The position numbers and the translations under genes are program-made. 64,000 bases of DNA from the NCBI RefSeq assembly GCF_025809055.1, contig NZ_CP075529.1:1736001-1800000 (forward strand). Direction: 5' to 3'. This DNA comes from Devosia sp. (GTDB lineage Bacteria; Pseudomonadota; Alphaproteobacteria; Rhizobiales; Devosiaceae). Positions 37,409 through 45,474 of the stretch are shown here, in pieces; position 1 is the first letter of the stretch; every line of letters begins with the position of its first letter. The notes under the pieces are model-generated. The model worked only from the letters and a program-made list of their open reading frames with translations. It was not told the DNA's origin and did no database searches.

Positions 37409-38451
37409 TCTGCGGCCTCGCGCAACGCGTTTTCCTCGGCCACCATCCGGTCGATCAGCCGGCGCGCCCACATCGACCCGGCGTCGATATTGAGGTTGTA
37501 GATCACGTGGTCGGGATTGGCGTCGATGGCCCTTTGCTGGGCCTTGAGGATCCGCTCGTCCTCCCGGAAGATCGAGGATACGCCTTCGCGCAGATTATGG
37601 GTGCGAGCCTGCTCGTCGAGCTTGTAGTTGCGGGCAAAGGCCCAGAAATAGTGGCAGCTCTTGTCGGTCTCAGGCGTCATCGTGTTGAGCACGAAGCCGT
37701 TGACGCCCTGGCTGCGGTCACCTTCCGGCGCGCCGGTTCCGGTCAGCGCCACGCCCACGTCGATGGCTATGGTCGAGGGCGCCTCGAAGTGAATGATTTG
37801 CCAGCGATCGACGTTGCCGGGCTGTCCCAGCTGCCCCCGCCAGAATGGCGGTGCATCGATGTCTTTCATCCAGCGGGTGATCGTCGCGGTCGTATCGGTA
37901 TGCGTCGCCTCGAACGGCGCTTCGGCGACCGCCCGGTTGCCGATGGAAGAGCCGTGCACATAGGTCTCGTGCGTCAGGTCCATCAGGTTGTCGACAACGA
38001 GCCGGTAGTCGCACTTGGCATGGATATATTTGCCGTCCGACGCCCATTCAGGGTCATCGTTCCAATGCAGGTCCGGCACCAGCGCAGGGTCCGCCAACGC
38101 CGGCTCGCCCATCCACAGCCAGATGAATCGATGCCGCTCGACCAGGGGATAGGATTTGACACAGGCGGACGGATTGATGGTGTCCTGCGACGGCATGTAT
38201 ACACATCGACCGGTATCGTCGAATTCCAGCCCGTGATAGCCGCAGATGACATTGTCGCCATAAAGCTCACCCATGGACAGCGGCAGCAGGCGGTGCCAGC
38301 AGGCATCGGCCAGCGCCACCGCCGTTCCGTCCTGCTTTCTATACATCACGACCGGCTTGTTGCAGATCGTGCGCGCCAGCAAGTCGCGCTTGACCTCGAC
38401 ATCCCAGGCCACGGCATACCATGCGTTCAGCGGAAATGTGGGCTCACCCAT
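37405..38451 (-). CDS. vanA: Vanillate O-demethylase oxygenase subunit
   Basis: 348 residues from the ATG at 38451. The Rieske centre is Cys51-x-His53 and Cys70-x2-His73 (CWHRLLPLSMGELYGDNVICGYHG). The mononuclear iron site is in NLMDLTHETYVH (His161, His166, with Asp154 as the inter-subunit bridge). It removes the methyl group of vanillate as formaldehyde, giving protocatechuate for the pca genes. All ligands are intact. Operon order vanA-vanR-vanB is unusual, with the regulator in the middle. Confidence 0.93.
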   Translation of the reverse strand: MGEPTFPLNAWYAVAWDVEVKRDLLARTICNKPVVMYRKQDGTAVALADACWHRLLPLSMGELYGDNVICGYHGLEFDDTGRCVYMPSQDTINPSACVKSYPLVERHRFIWLWMGEPALADPALVPDLHWNDDPEWASDGKYIHAKCDYRLVVDNLMDLTHETYVHGSSIGNRAVAEAPFEATHTDTTATITRWMKDIDAPPFWRGQLGQPGNVDRWQIIHFEAPSTIAIDVGVALTGTGAPEGDRSQGVNGFVLNTMTPETDKSCHYFWAFARNYKLDEQARTHNLREGVSSIFREDERILKAQQRAIDANPDHVIYNLNIDAGSMWARRLIDRMVAEENALREAAE

Positions 38452-38492
38452 CGCGTCATCCTCCTGCTCTCCGCCGACCAATGAATACTAGT

Positions 38493-38500
38493 TGTATACA
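38493..38500. promoter_or_regulatory. Candidate VanR operator
   Basis: TGTATACA, a perfect palindrome 42 bp upstream of the vanA start, in the 123-bp gap shared with the divergent MetE-like gene. A GT...AC core is typical of GntR-family sites. A second TGTATACA lies inside vanA at 38196-38203, where it also encodes protein. The rest of the gap is AT-rich promoter sequence. Confidence 0.45.
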
Positions 38501-38574
38501 TTTTGCAAGATTGTGTTTGCCAAGGCTTCCGCTTCACGCCATCACTCGCGTCGAGGTTGAATGAGGAGTTCTCC

Positions 38575-39696
38575 ATGTCCGTGCCCAAGCCCCCCTACCG
38601 CGCCGATGTCGTGGGCAGTTTCCTGCGCCCCGATTCCATCAAGAAGGCGAGAAAGGCCTATCTGGACGACAAGTCCATTTCCGCCGAAGAACTGCATGCA
38701 ATTGAGGATGATGCCATCCGCACCGTCATTCGCATGCAGGAAGATGCGGGCCTCAAGGCCGTGACCGATGGCGAATTCCGCCGCGCCTGGTGGCATTTCG
38801 ACTTCATGGGCATGCTCAACGGCCTCGACATCATTCAGCGCGACGGCGGCGGCATCCAGTTCCACGGCGTCCATACCAAGCAGGATGTGCCGGTGATCAG
38901 CGACAGGCTGAGCTTCCCGGCGGACCATCCCATGCTCGAGCACTACAAGTTCGTGGCCGCCAATACCAAGGTGACGCCGAAAATCTCCATTCCGGGTCCC
39001 AGCGCCATTCACTTCCGCATTGCCGACGACGATATCGCCGTGGCCGAATACAAGCATGATGCCGAAGCCTATTTCGAGGCCATCACCGCCACCTACAAGG
39101 ACGCGGTCAAGGCGTTCTACGATGCCGGCTGCCGCTATCTGCAGATGGACGACATCTTCTTTGCCTATCTCTGCGATCCGAAAATTCGCGCCGAGCGCAA
39201 GGAAAAGGGCGAAGACCCTGATTGGCTGATCGGGCGCTACGCCAAGATGATGCATGACGCCATCGCCGACCGCCCCGACGACATGCTGATCGGCATGCAT
39301 ATGTGCCGGGGCAATTTCAAATCGACCTGGGTGGCCGAGGGCGCCTATGACCCGGCGGCCGATGCGATCTTCAACCAGACCGATGTCGATATCTACTTCA
39401 TGGAATACGACACCGACCGCGCCGGTGGGCTCGAACCGCTCCGCCTCCTGCCCAAGGGCAACAAGCGGGTGCTGCCCGGCTTCATCACCACCAAGACGGC
39501 CGCGCTCGAAGACCTCGACGATCTGAGGCGCAAGTTCGACGCGGCCGGCAAATATACCGATCTCGGCCAGCTCGGCATCGCCCCGCAATGCGGCTTCGCC
39601 TCGACCGAGGAAGGCAATGACCTCACCATGGACGAGCAGCGCCGCAAGCTCGACCTCGTGGTCAAGACTGCCGAAACCATCTGGGGCGAGGTCTGA
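38575..39696 (+). CDS. MetE-like (cobalamin-independent methionine synthase C-domain) methyltransferase
   Basis: 373 residues from the ATG at 38575 with GAGGAG upstream. It is the UROD/MetE-like barrel of the YxjG/YxjH type: PYRADVVGSFLRPDSIKKAR, DGEFRRAWWHFDF, YLQMDDIFFAYLCDP (zinc-region), HMCRGNF and GIAPQCGFAST. His and Cys in GIHMCRGN and QCGFAS fit the zinc/thiol site. The family transfers methyl groups from folate or other donors to thiols. Divergent pairing with vanA suggests a link to handling the C1 unit of vanillate; that role is inference. Confidence 0.8.
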   Translation: MSVPKPPYRADVVGSFLRPDSIKKARKAYLDDKSISAEELHAIEDDAIRTVIRMQEDAGLKAVTDGEFRRAWWHFDFMGMLNGLDIIQRDGGGIQFHGVHTKQDVPVISDRLSFPADHPMLEHYKFVAANTKVTPKISIPGPSAIHFRIADDDIAVAEYKHDAEAYFEAITATYKDAVKAFYDAGCRYLQMDDIFFAYLCDPKIRAERKEKGEDPDWLIGRYAKMMHDAIADRPDDMLIGMHMCRGNFKSTWVAEGAYDPAADAIFNQTDVDIYFMEYDTDRAGGLEPLRLLPKGNKRVLPGFITTKTAALEDLDDLRRKFDAAGKYTDLGQLGIAPQCGFASTEEGNDLTMDEQRRKLDLVVKTAETIWGEV

Positions 39697-39706
39697 CCAA
39701 CTTGGA

Positions 39707-39735
39707 GCGGCGCCGGCCTCACGCGCCGGCGCCGC
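39707..39735. terminator. GC hairpin between the convergent MetE-like and IclR genes
   Basis: GCGGCGCCGGC (39707-39717) pairs perfectly with GCCGGCGCCGC (39725-39735) over a 7-base loop, overlapping the 3' end of the IclR gene. There is no T run, so termination is plausible but unproven. Confidence 0.5.
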
Positions 39736-40489
39736 GCCCATAGACCAGCAGTTCGGCATCACGGACCGCCTTGTCCAGCCGCAGGCGGAAGCGGTCCAGC
39801 GCGGCCCGATCGATGCGCGATGCCGGCCCGAAAACGGATAGGCCGGCCACCATCCGGCCCGCCTCGGTGCGCACCGGCATGGCAATGGCCGCGATCCCCT
39901 CCTCGCGCTCTCCCAGATTATAGGCATAGCCCCGCTGGGCGGTGCGCTCGATTTCCTCGGCCAGTTCCGGCCGTTTGACGATGGTGCGAGCAGTCAGCGC
40001 CTCCATCTCCACCGATTGCAAATATTTCTCCCGCTCGCGGGCCGAAAGATGCGCCAGCCAGGTCTTGCCATGGGCGGTGCAATAGGCCTCGAGCCGGTCT
40101 CCCACCCTGATATCCACGGAAAGGCTGCGCTGCGGCATGGCCCGGGCAATGCAGACCACCATCCCCGCCTGGTAGATGGTCGCCATGCTGGCCTCGCGCA
40201 GGTCCGCGGTGATCTCGTCCAGCACCGGCTGCATCAGGGCGCCCAACCGGTCCTGTTCAAGCGCCCGGTCGCCCAGGTCGACCAGCATGTAGCCGAGCCG
40301 GTAACTGCCCTTGCCGGTCTGGACCAGCGCCCCCTCGGTTTCGAGCGTCTTGATGAAGCGATGGGCGGTGACCGCATTGAGCCCGAGTTCGCGGCAGACC
40401 TCGGCAACGCTGATCCGCGCGCGGCCCCGGCCGAGCAGTTTGAGAATGGCAAAGGCCCGTGCCACCGAATTGTTGAGCTGCTGCGCCAT
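39719..40489 (-). CDS. IclR-family transcriptional regulator
   Basis: 256 residues from the ATG at 40489. The N-terminal winged helix is NSVARAFAILKLLGRGRARISVAEVCRELGLNAVTAHRFIKTLETEGAL and the C-terminal effector domain shows RVGDRLEAYCTAHGKTWLAHLS and GIAAIAMPV. IclR proteins often control aromatic catabolism (PcaR, PobR, PcaU types). It is divergent from the ThDP-enzyme/cupin operon with a typical palindrome between, so it likely regulates that operon. A longer in-frame upstream reading lacks a good start. Confidence 0.87.
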   Translation of the reverse strand: MAQQLNNSVARAFAILKLLGRGRARISVAEVCRELGLNAVTAHRFIKTLETEGALVQTGKGSYRLGYMLVDLGDRALEQDRLGALMQPVLDEITADLREASMATIYQAGMVVCIARAMPQRSLSVDIRVGDRLEAYCTAHGKTWLAHLSAREREKYLQSVEMEALTARTIVKRPELAEEIERTAQRGYAYNLGEREEGIAAIAMPVRTEAGRMVAGLSVFGPASRIDRAALDRFRLRLDKAVRDAELLVYGRGAGA

Positions 40490-40667
40490 GGCGTCCGTTC
40501 TCAATAATAGAGGAGTTTCATCGGCGGCTCCCACGTCTGTCCGACATCTCGCGCTCGGGAGCACCCCGCGCACCGCGCGTGTCAACGCATAAACCTATGA
40601 ATTTACGTGACTTATCTCAGTTTCCGCGGAGCCATTGACTCAATCCGTTCCGCAGAACACGCTTTTA

Positions 40668-40684
40668 TGGAATCTACCATTCCA
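40668..40684. promoter_or_regulatory. IclR-type palindrome upstream of the ThDP-enzyme gene
   Basis: TGGAAT-CTACC-ATTCCA, a perfect 6-bp inverted repeat with 5-bp spacer, ending 11 bp before the ATG of the ThDP gene. TGGAA...TTCCA palindromes are common IclR-family operators. Its position over the start region fits repression. The remaining 40490-40667 of the divergent gap shows no other clear site. Confidence 0.65.
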
Positions 40685-40695
40685 AATATAGATAA

Positions 40696-42402
40696 ATGAA
40701 AATCGAAGCGCTCACAACACTCACCGCCGGCGGCGCGCTGCTCGCCCGGCTCAAGGCCATCGGCGTCGACTACATCTTCGCCAATTCGGGCACCGACTTT
40801 CCCCCCATCATCGAGGGCCTGGCCGAAGCGGCCGCCAAGTCCGTCCCCCTGCCCCAGGCCCTGGTGATCCCGCACGAAAGCGCGGCCATGGCCATGGCCC
40901 ACGGTTATTACCTCGCCACCGGCCGTTCGCAGGCCGTCATGGCCCATACCAATGTGGGCCTGGCCAACTGCTCCATCGGCGCCATCAATGCCGCAGTCGA
41001 GAACATCCCGGTGCTGCTGTTTTCCGGCCGCACGCCCACGACCGAGCAGGGCCGGCTCGGCTCCCGCACCGTCCCCATCGGCTGGGGTCAGGAAATGCGT
41101 GACCAGACAGCTCTGGTCCGGGAGGCCGCCAAGTGGGACTATGAGCTGCGCTTCCCCGAACAGGTCTGCGACCTTGTCGACCGCGCCCATGCCATCGCCA
41201 ATTCATCGCCAAAGGGGCCGGTTTATGCCGCCCTGCCCCGCGAAGTCCTGTGCGAACCGTTTGGCGGCCGGGGCATAGACGCGCCCCTCACCATGCAGCC
41301 GGCCCGCATCACGGTTGATACCGGTCTCATCGCCGATCTTGCCGCCCGCATCGCCGATGCACGCTTTCCGGTAATCTTCGCCCAGCATGGCACCGGCAGC
41401 GCCGAGGCCTTTGACGCGCTCTCAACCCTTGCGAGCCAATGGGCCATTCCCGTCTGCCAGTACTGGGCCGTGCAACTGGCCCTGCCCACCGATCACCCCA
41501 TGCATGCCGGCGGCGACCCGGCCTGGCTGCTCGAACAGGCGGACCTGGTGATCGTGCTCGATGCGCTGGCCCCCTGGTCGCAACAGGCACACGCCCCGCG
41601 CCCCGAAGCCTGCATCGTCCAGGTCGGACCCGACCCGCTCAAGGCCCGCATACCGGTGCGTAATTTCCGCTCCGACATATCCATAGCCGGCGAAGTCCCC
41701 GACGCTATCCTCGCGCTGGCAAGAGCGCTGGCGACGCAAAGCCCCGGCACCAGAGCGGACGAGCGCCGCAGCCTTATCGAGGCCCGCAACACCGCCGCGC
41801 GCCAGGCCGTGCTCGATCGCGCCCGGGCCGGCGGAGACGGCGTGATGAGTGCCGATTTTGTCGCCCTGAAAGTCTCGGAGGCCATTGCCGGGCGCAACGC
41901 GGTGCTGCTATCCGAGCGCGGCTGCCCCATGCCGCCGATGACGCTCGACCATGTCCATGCCTGGTATCAGGAACCTCATGCCGGCGGGCTGGGCTGGTCC
42001 TTCCCGGCCGCCCTGGGCATGCAACTGGCCGACCGCGACCGGCTGGTGGTCGCCAGCATGGGCGATGGCTCCTACATGTTTTCCAATCCTGTCGTTTGCC
42101 ACCAGATCGCCGAGGCGCTCGACCTGCCGGTCCTGGTCCTGGTGATGAACAATGCCGAATGGGCCGCCGTGCGTCATTCCGTGCTCGACATCTACCCCGA
42201 TGGCTACGCTGCCAAGGCCAACCGCATGCCCCTGACCGGCCTCAGCCCCAGCCCGGACTATGTCCAGGTGGCCAGGGCCAGCCGGGCCTTCGCGCGCCAG
42301 GTTGCCAACGCCGCTGACCTCGCCGAGGCCCTGCCCGAAGCTCTGGACCATATCGCCAGCAAGCGGGGCCTGGCCCTGCTCGACATAACCATGCGCAACT
42401 GA
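40696..42402 (+). CDS. Thiamine-diphosphate enzyme of the benzoylformate decarboxylase/acetolactate synthase superfamily, substrate unknown
   Basis: 568 residues with the three-domain ThDP order: PYR domain with the cofactor-activating Glu61 (IPHESAAMAMAHGYYLATG), a central domain, and the PP domain with GDG (456-458) and the Asn pair at 485-486, the ThDP/Mg motif. Enzymes of this group make or break C-C bonds next to a carbonyl (decarboxylases, lyases, carboligases). It is co-transcribed with a 2,4'-dihydroxyacetophenone-dioxygenase-like cupin (12 bp apart) and controlled by an adjacent IclR protein. An aromatic 2-oxo acid or hydroxyketone is a plausible substrate. No ribosome-binding site is visible before the ATG. 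Confidence 0.8.
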   Translation: MKIEALTTLTAGGALLARLKAIGVDYIFANSGTDFPPIIEGLAEAAAKSVPLPQALVIPHESAAMAMAHGYYLATGRSQAVMAHTNVGLANCSIGAINAAVENIPVLLFSGRTPTTEQGRLGSRTVPIGWGQEMRDQTALVREAAKWDYELRFPEQVCDLVDRAHAIANSSPKGPVYAALPREVLCEPFGGRGIDAPLTMQPARITVDTGLIADLAARIADARFPVIFAQHGTGSAEAFDALSTLASQWAIPVCQYWAVQLALPTDHPMHAGGDPAWLLEQADLVIVLDALAPWSQQAHAPRPEACIVQVGPDPLKARIPVRNFRSDISIAGEVPDAILALARALATQSPGTRADERRSLIEARNTAARQAVLDRARAGGDGVMSADFVALKVSEAIAGRNAVLLSERGCPMPPMTLDHVHAWYQEPHAGGLGWSFPAALGMQLADRDRLVVASMGDGSYMFSNPVVCHQIAEALDLPVLVLVMNNAEWAAVRHSVLDIYPDGYAAKANRMPLTGLSPSPDYVQVARASRAFARQVANAADLAEALPEALDHIASKRGLALLDITMRN

Positions 42403-42414
42403 AGGGAGAACCCC

Positions 42415-42948
42415 GTGCCCGAAACAGCCAGCACCGAATTCTGGAAAGATCTGAAGCCCATCACCAAGGTCTTCCAGCCCGACGCCCTGCCCGAGGTGTA
42501 CCTGGCGGATGCACCCACCGAGGACGAGCGCTATTATGTGCCCTTCACCGAAACAGTCTCATCCCGCCCCCTGTGGATCTCGCCCACCCAGAACAAGTGG
42601 TGCGACATCCTCATGGCCAGCAAAGCCGGGCTCGTGAACCGGCACTATCACCCCCACGAAGTCTTCGCCCTGACCCTGTCGGGCAAATGGGGCTATCTCG
42701 AACACGACTGGACCGCCACCAAGGGAGATTTCGTCTATGAAACCCCGGGCGAGGGTCACACCCTCGTTGCCTATGAGCACGAGGAGCCGATGAGGGTCTT
42801 CTTCACCGTCACCGGCCCGCTCATCTGGCTGGACGAGAATGGAGAGCCGGACGGCTTTTTCGACGTTCACAACTACATCGCCATGTGCCGCGCGCACTAT
42901 GACAAGGTCGGCATCGGCGCCGACTACGTCAATTCGCTGTTTAGATGA
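42415..42948 (+). CDS. Cupin dioxygenase of the 2,4'-dihydroxyacetophenone dioxygenase family
   Basis: 177 residues; GTG start with AAGGGAGA upstream. The single cupin domain has the metal ligands expected for the family: His77 and His79 (NRHYHPHE) and His115 (GEGHTLV). The block KWGYLEHDWTATKGDFVYETPGEGHTL closely resembles 2,4'-dihydroxyacetophenone dioxygenase (DAD), an iron enzyme that splits an aryl hydroxymethyl ketone into a benzoate and formate. Second gene of the ThDP operon. The true substrate is not determined by sequence alone. Confidence 0.8.
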   Translation: MPETASTEFWKDLKPITKVFQPDALPEVYLADAPTEDERYYVPFTETVSSRPLWISPTQNKWCDILMASKAGLVNRHYHPHEVFALTLSGKWGYLEHDWTATKGDFVYETPGEGHTLVAYEHEEPMRVFFTVTGPLIWLDENGEPDGFFDVHNYIAMCRAHYDKVGIGADYVNSLFR

Positions 42949-42955
42949 ATCCAGC

Positions 42956-43227
42956 AGCAGACCTCATCCCCCGTCTTCACGGGGGCAGGCTCTGAGCCCG
43001 TCGAAGGACGAGGTCGTGGCACCAGAGCCTCCACCCGCTCGACCTCGTGGTTCGACAAGCTCACCATGAGGTCTCCTCTGGTTAGCCCCCTGGCTCACCC
43101 GGCCCACCCACCAGGTCATTCCCGCGAAAGCGGGAACCTCCGTTTCAGAGCCACCCCCTCATCGGGGGCAAAGAGCAGACCTCATCCCCCGCCTTCACGG
43201 GGGCAGGCTCTGAGCCTGTCGAAGGAC
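42956..43227. repeat. Composite of dispersed repeats with a 54-bp direct repeat at its ends
   Basis: 42956-43009 and 43174-43227 are 54-bp direct copies with two mismatches, each holding a CCCCCG...CGGGGG hairpin. Between them lie GTGGTTCGACAAGCTCACCA (within 43041-43073, with GACCTC/GAGGTC ends) and the palindrome TTCCCGCGAAAGCGGGAA (43119-43136). It fills the 285-bp gap between the convergent cupin and SDR genes and holds no gene. Confidence 0.85.
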
Positions 43228-43233
43228 CCTGCC

Positions 43234-43992
43234 TCACGCGCTCATGCCGCCATCGGCCATCAGCATGGCCCCGGTGGTAAAGCTGGATTGATCCGAGGCC
43301 AGGAACAGAACCGCACGGGCGATTTCATCGGCCGTGCCATGCCGTCCCATCGGGATCATCTCGTTGAAAAACGCCGTGCCATCCCGCCCGATTTCAGCCC
43401 CCAGTCCCCGCTCGACATCGAACTGGAACGCATTGTCGATGGGCCCCGGGTGAATGGCATTGACCCTGATGCCGCGCGGCGCCAGTTCCTTGGCGAGGCA
43501 CCGCATCAGCCCCACTTGCGCGTGCTTGGCAGTGATATAGGCGTAAACGCCCGGATCGCCCCGCGTGGCGGCAACGCTTGAAGTGATGACAAAACTGCCC
43601 CCGGCCCGCATGTGCGGGGTCATGTATTTGGCGACGAGAAACGCCCCCCGCACATGCACGGCGTGCACGGCCTCGAAAACGTCTTCCGGATAATCGGCAA
43701 TCGGCGCCACCATGCCGAAATTGCCGGCATTGGAAAACACCACGTCGATCGCGCCGAAGCGCTCGACGGCCCGCCCGGCGAGCCGGGCCACCTGTGCCGC
43801 AACCGACACATCGCAGCCAATGGCCAGCACCCTTTCACTGGCCAGCCCCGCCGCAGCCGCGTCCAATGCGGCCTCATCGCGGTCGGAGAGCACCACATGG
43901 GCACCCTCCGCCAGCATCAGCCTTGCCGCTGCAAGGCCCAGCGATCCCGCGCCGCCGGTGACGACGCAGACCTTCCCCTCGAGCAGGCCCAT
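43234..43992 (-). CDS. Short-chain dehydrogenase/reductase, substrate unknown
   Basis: 252 residues. The NAD(P) motif is TGGAGSLG (12-19), the NAG motif sits at 88-90, and the catalytic residues are Ser139, Tyr152 and Lys156 (YITAK). A classical SDR. It lies three bases after the aldehyde dehydrogenase gene at the end of the Liv-transporter operon, so it probably oxidises an alcohol or reduces a ketone of the imported compound. I cannot name the substrate. Confidence 0.85.
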   Translation of the reverse strand: MGLLEGKVCVVTGGAGSLGLAAARLMLAEGAHVVLSDRDEAALDAAAAGLASERVLAIGCDVSVAAQVARLAGRAVERFGAIDVVFSNAGNFGMVAPIADYPEDVFEAVHAVHVRGAFLVAKYMTPHMRAGGSFVITSSVAATRGDPGVYAYITAKHAQVGLMRCLAKELAPRGIRVNAIHPGPIDNAFQFDVERGLGAEIGRDGTAFFNEMIPMGRHGTADEIARAVLFLASDQSSFTTGAMLMADGGMSA

Positions 43993-43995
43993 GGG

Positions 43996-45447
43996 TCAGA
44001 TCGGGTAATGGATGGGGCCGTCCTGCACCGTCACCCAGCGCAGTTCGGTAAATTCGGCAATGCCCCAATTGCCGCCGAAACGGCCATAGCCGGAAGCCTT
44101 GACGCCGCCGAACGGCATCTGCGCCTCGTCATGCACGGTCGGTCCATTGACGTGGCAGATGCCGCTCTCGATGCGACGCGCCACCGCCAGCGCCCGGTTG
44201 ACGTCCCGGCCGAACACTGCCGCCGACAGCCCGTATTCGGTATCATTGGCCACCCGCACCGCCTCGTCGACGCTGCCGACACGGACCACGGTCACCACCG
44301 GGCCAAAGGACTCTTCCCCGTAGATCCGCATGGATGGCGTGACCTTGTCGAGCAGCGTCGCATCTACCAGCGTGCCCTCGATCTTGCCCCCGGCGCACAG
44401 GACCGCGCCCTTGCTGGTCGCGTCCTTGACCAGCTGCGCCAGGCGTTGCGCGGCGCTGGCATCGACCACCGACCCAAGCGGTGTCTGGCCCTTGGTCGGG
44501 TCACCAGCGACCAGCGTCTTCGCCTTGGCCGCCAGCTTCTCGACAAAGGCATCGGCAACATCCTGGAGCACCACGATGCGCTCGGTCGACATGCAGATCT
44601 GCCCCTGGTTCATATAGGCGCCAAAGGCCGCAGCGGCCACCGCCTCGTCGAGATCGGCATCGTCGAGCACGATGAACGGAGCCTTGCCGCCCAGCTCCAG
44701 CAGGGCCGGCTTGAGATGGCGGCCCGCCTTCTCGCCGATGATCCGGCCGACCCGCGTCGAGCCGGTGAAATTGACCCGCCGCACCGCCGGGTGGGCAATA
44801 AGGGTTTCAACGATCTCGCTGGCATCCTGGGGCGCGTTGGAAACGGCATTGAGCGCACCCTTGGGCAGACCCGCTTCGAGCAGGCTCTCCACGATCAGCC
44901 GGTGCGTGCGCGGGCAGAGCTCGGATGTCTTCATCACCACGGTATTGCCACAGGCCAGCGGCGTGGCCAGCGAGCGGACACCCAGAATGACCGGGGCATT
45001 CCAGGGGGCCATGGCCAGCACAACCCCCGCTGGCTGGCGCACCGCCATGGCGGTCGATCCGGGCCGGTTGGATGGCACGATCTCGCCCTTGATCTGGGTC
45101 ACCAGGCTTGCCGCCTCACGCAGCATGTCGGCGGCCAGCATCACGTTGAACATGGCCCATCCAGCCGTGGCACCGATTTCGGCGCCCATGGCCTCGACGA
45201 AGAGCGGGCCCTTGCCTTCCAGCACGTCGGCCGCCTTGAGCAGAATTTTCCGGCGCTCCTTGGGCGCCGTTCTGGACCAGGCCGGAAAGGCGGCAGCTGC
45301 CGCATCGGCGGCCCGCTGGGCGTCCTCGGGCGTAGCCGCTGCCGCACGCGTGGCCACCGCACCCGAGATCGGATTCATCCGCTCGAACACGGCCCCGCCG
45401 CTTGCCATCTGATCTTCATTGCCAATGAGCAGGCCCAGTTGGTCCAT
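43996..45447 (-). CDS. Aldehyde dehydrogenase, vanillin/salicylaldehyde dehydrogenase-like
   Basis: 483 residues. Catalytic Cys285 (NQGQICMSTER), Glu251 (LLELGGKAPF) and Asn150 (APWNAP) are all present. Phrases such as GATAGWAMFNVMLAADMLREAASLVTQI and PSNRPGSTAMAVRQPAGVVLAMAPWNAPVILG place it by eye with vanillin/benzaldehyde-type dehydrogenases. It would convert an aromatic aldehyde to its acid, feeding vanA or pobA. AAGGAGAAGG ribosome-binding site; 27 bp after livF, in the same operon. Confidence 0.85.
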   Translation of the reverse strand: MDQLGLLIGNEDQMASGGAVFERMNPISGAVATRAAAATPEDAQRAADAAAAAFPAWSRTAPKERRKILLKAADVLEGKGPLFVEAMGAEIGATAGWAMFNVMLAADMLREAASLVTQIKGEIVPSNRPGSTAMAVRQPAGVVLAMAPWNAPVILGVRSLATPLACGNTVVMKTSELCPRTHRLIVESLLEAGLPKGALNAVSNAPQDASEIVETLIAHPAVRRVNFTGSTRVGRIIGEKAGRHLKPALLELGGKAPFIVLDDADLDEAVAAAAFGAYMNQGQICMSTERIVVLQDVADAFVEKLAAKAKTLVAGDPTKGQTPLGSVVDASAAQRLAQLVKDATSKGAVLCAGGKIEGTLVDATLLDKVTPSMRIYGEESFGPVVTVVRVGSVDEAVRVANDTEYGLSAAVFGRDVNRALAVARRIESGICHVNGPTVHDEAQMPFGGVKASGYGRFGGNWGIAEFTELRWVTVQDGPIHYPI

Positions 45448-45474
45448 AGCCCTTCTCCTTTGTAACCGAATGCG

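Noticed and set aside
38482..38574. SAM-type riboswitch upstream of the MetE-like gene
   Set aside because: The 93-bp leader is AT-rich with no stem architecture of a SAM riboswitch, and the gap also has to hold the divergent vanA promoter.
42956..43227. Possible CRISPR array
   Set aside because: Only two copies of the 54-bp repeat, 218 bp apart, with other palindromic repeats between them and no cas genes.
43612..45465. Long plus-strand open frame (about 617 codons) across the ALDH and SDR genes
   Set aside because: Low-complexity His/Arg/Gly-rich translation with no domains; the minus-strand ALDH has all catalytic residues and a good ribosome-binding site.
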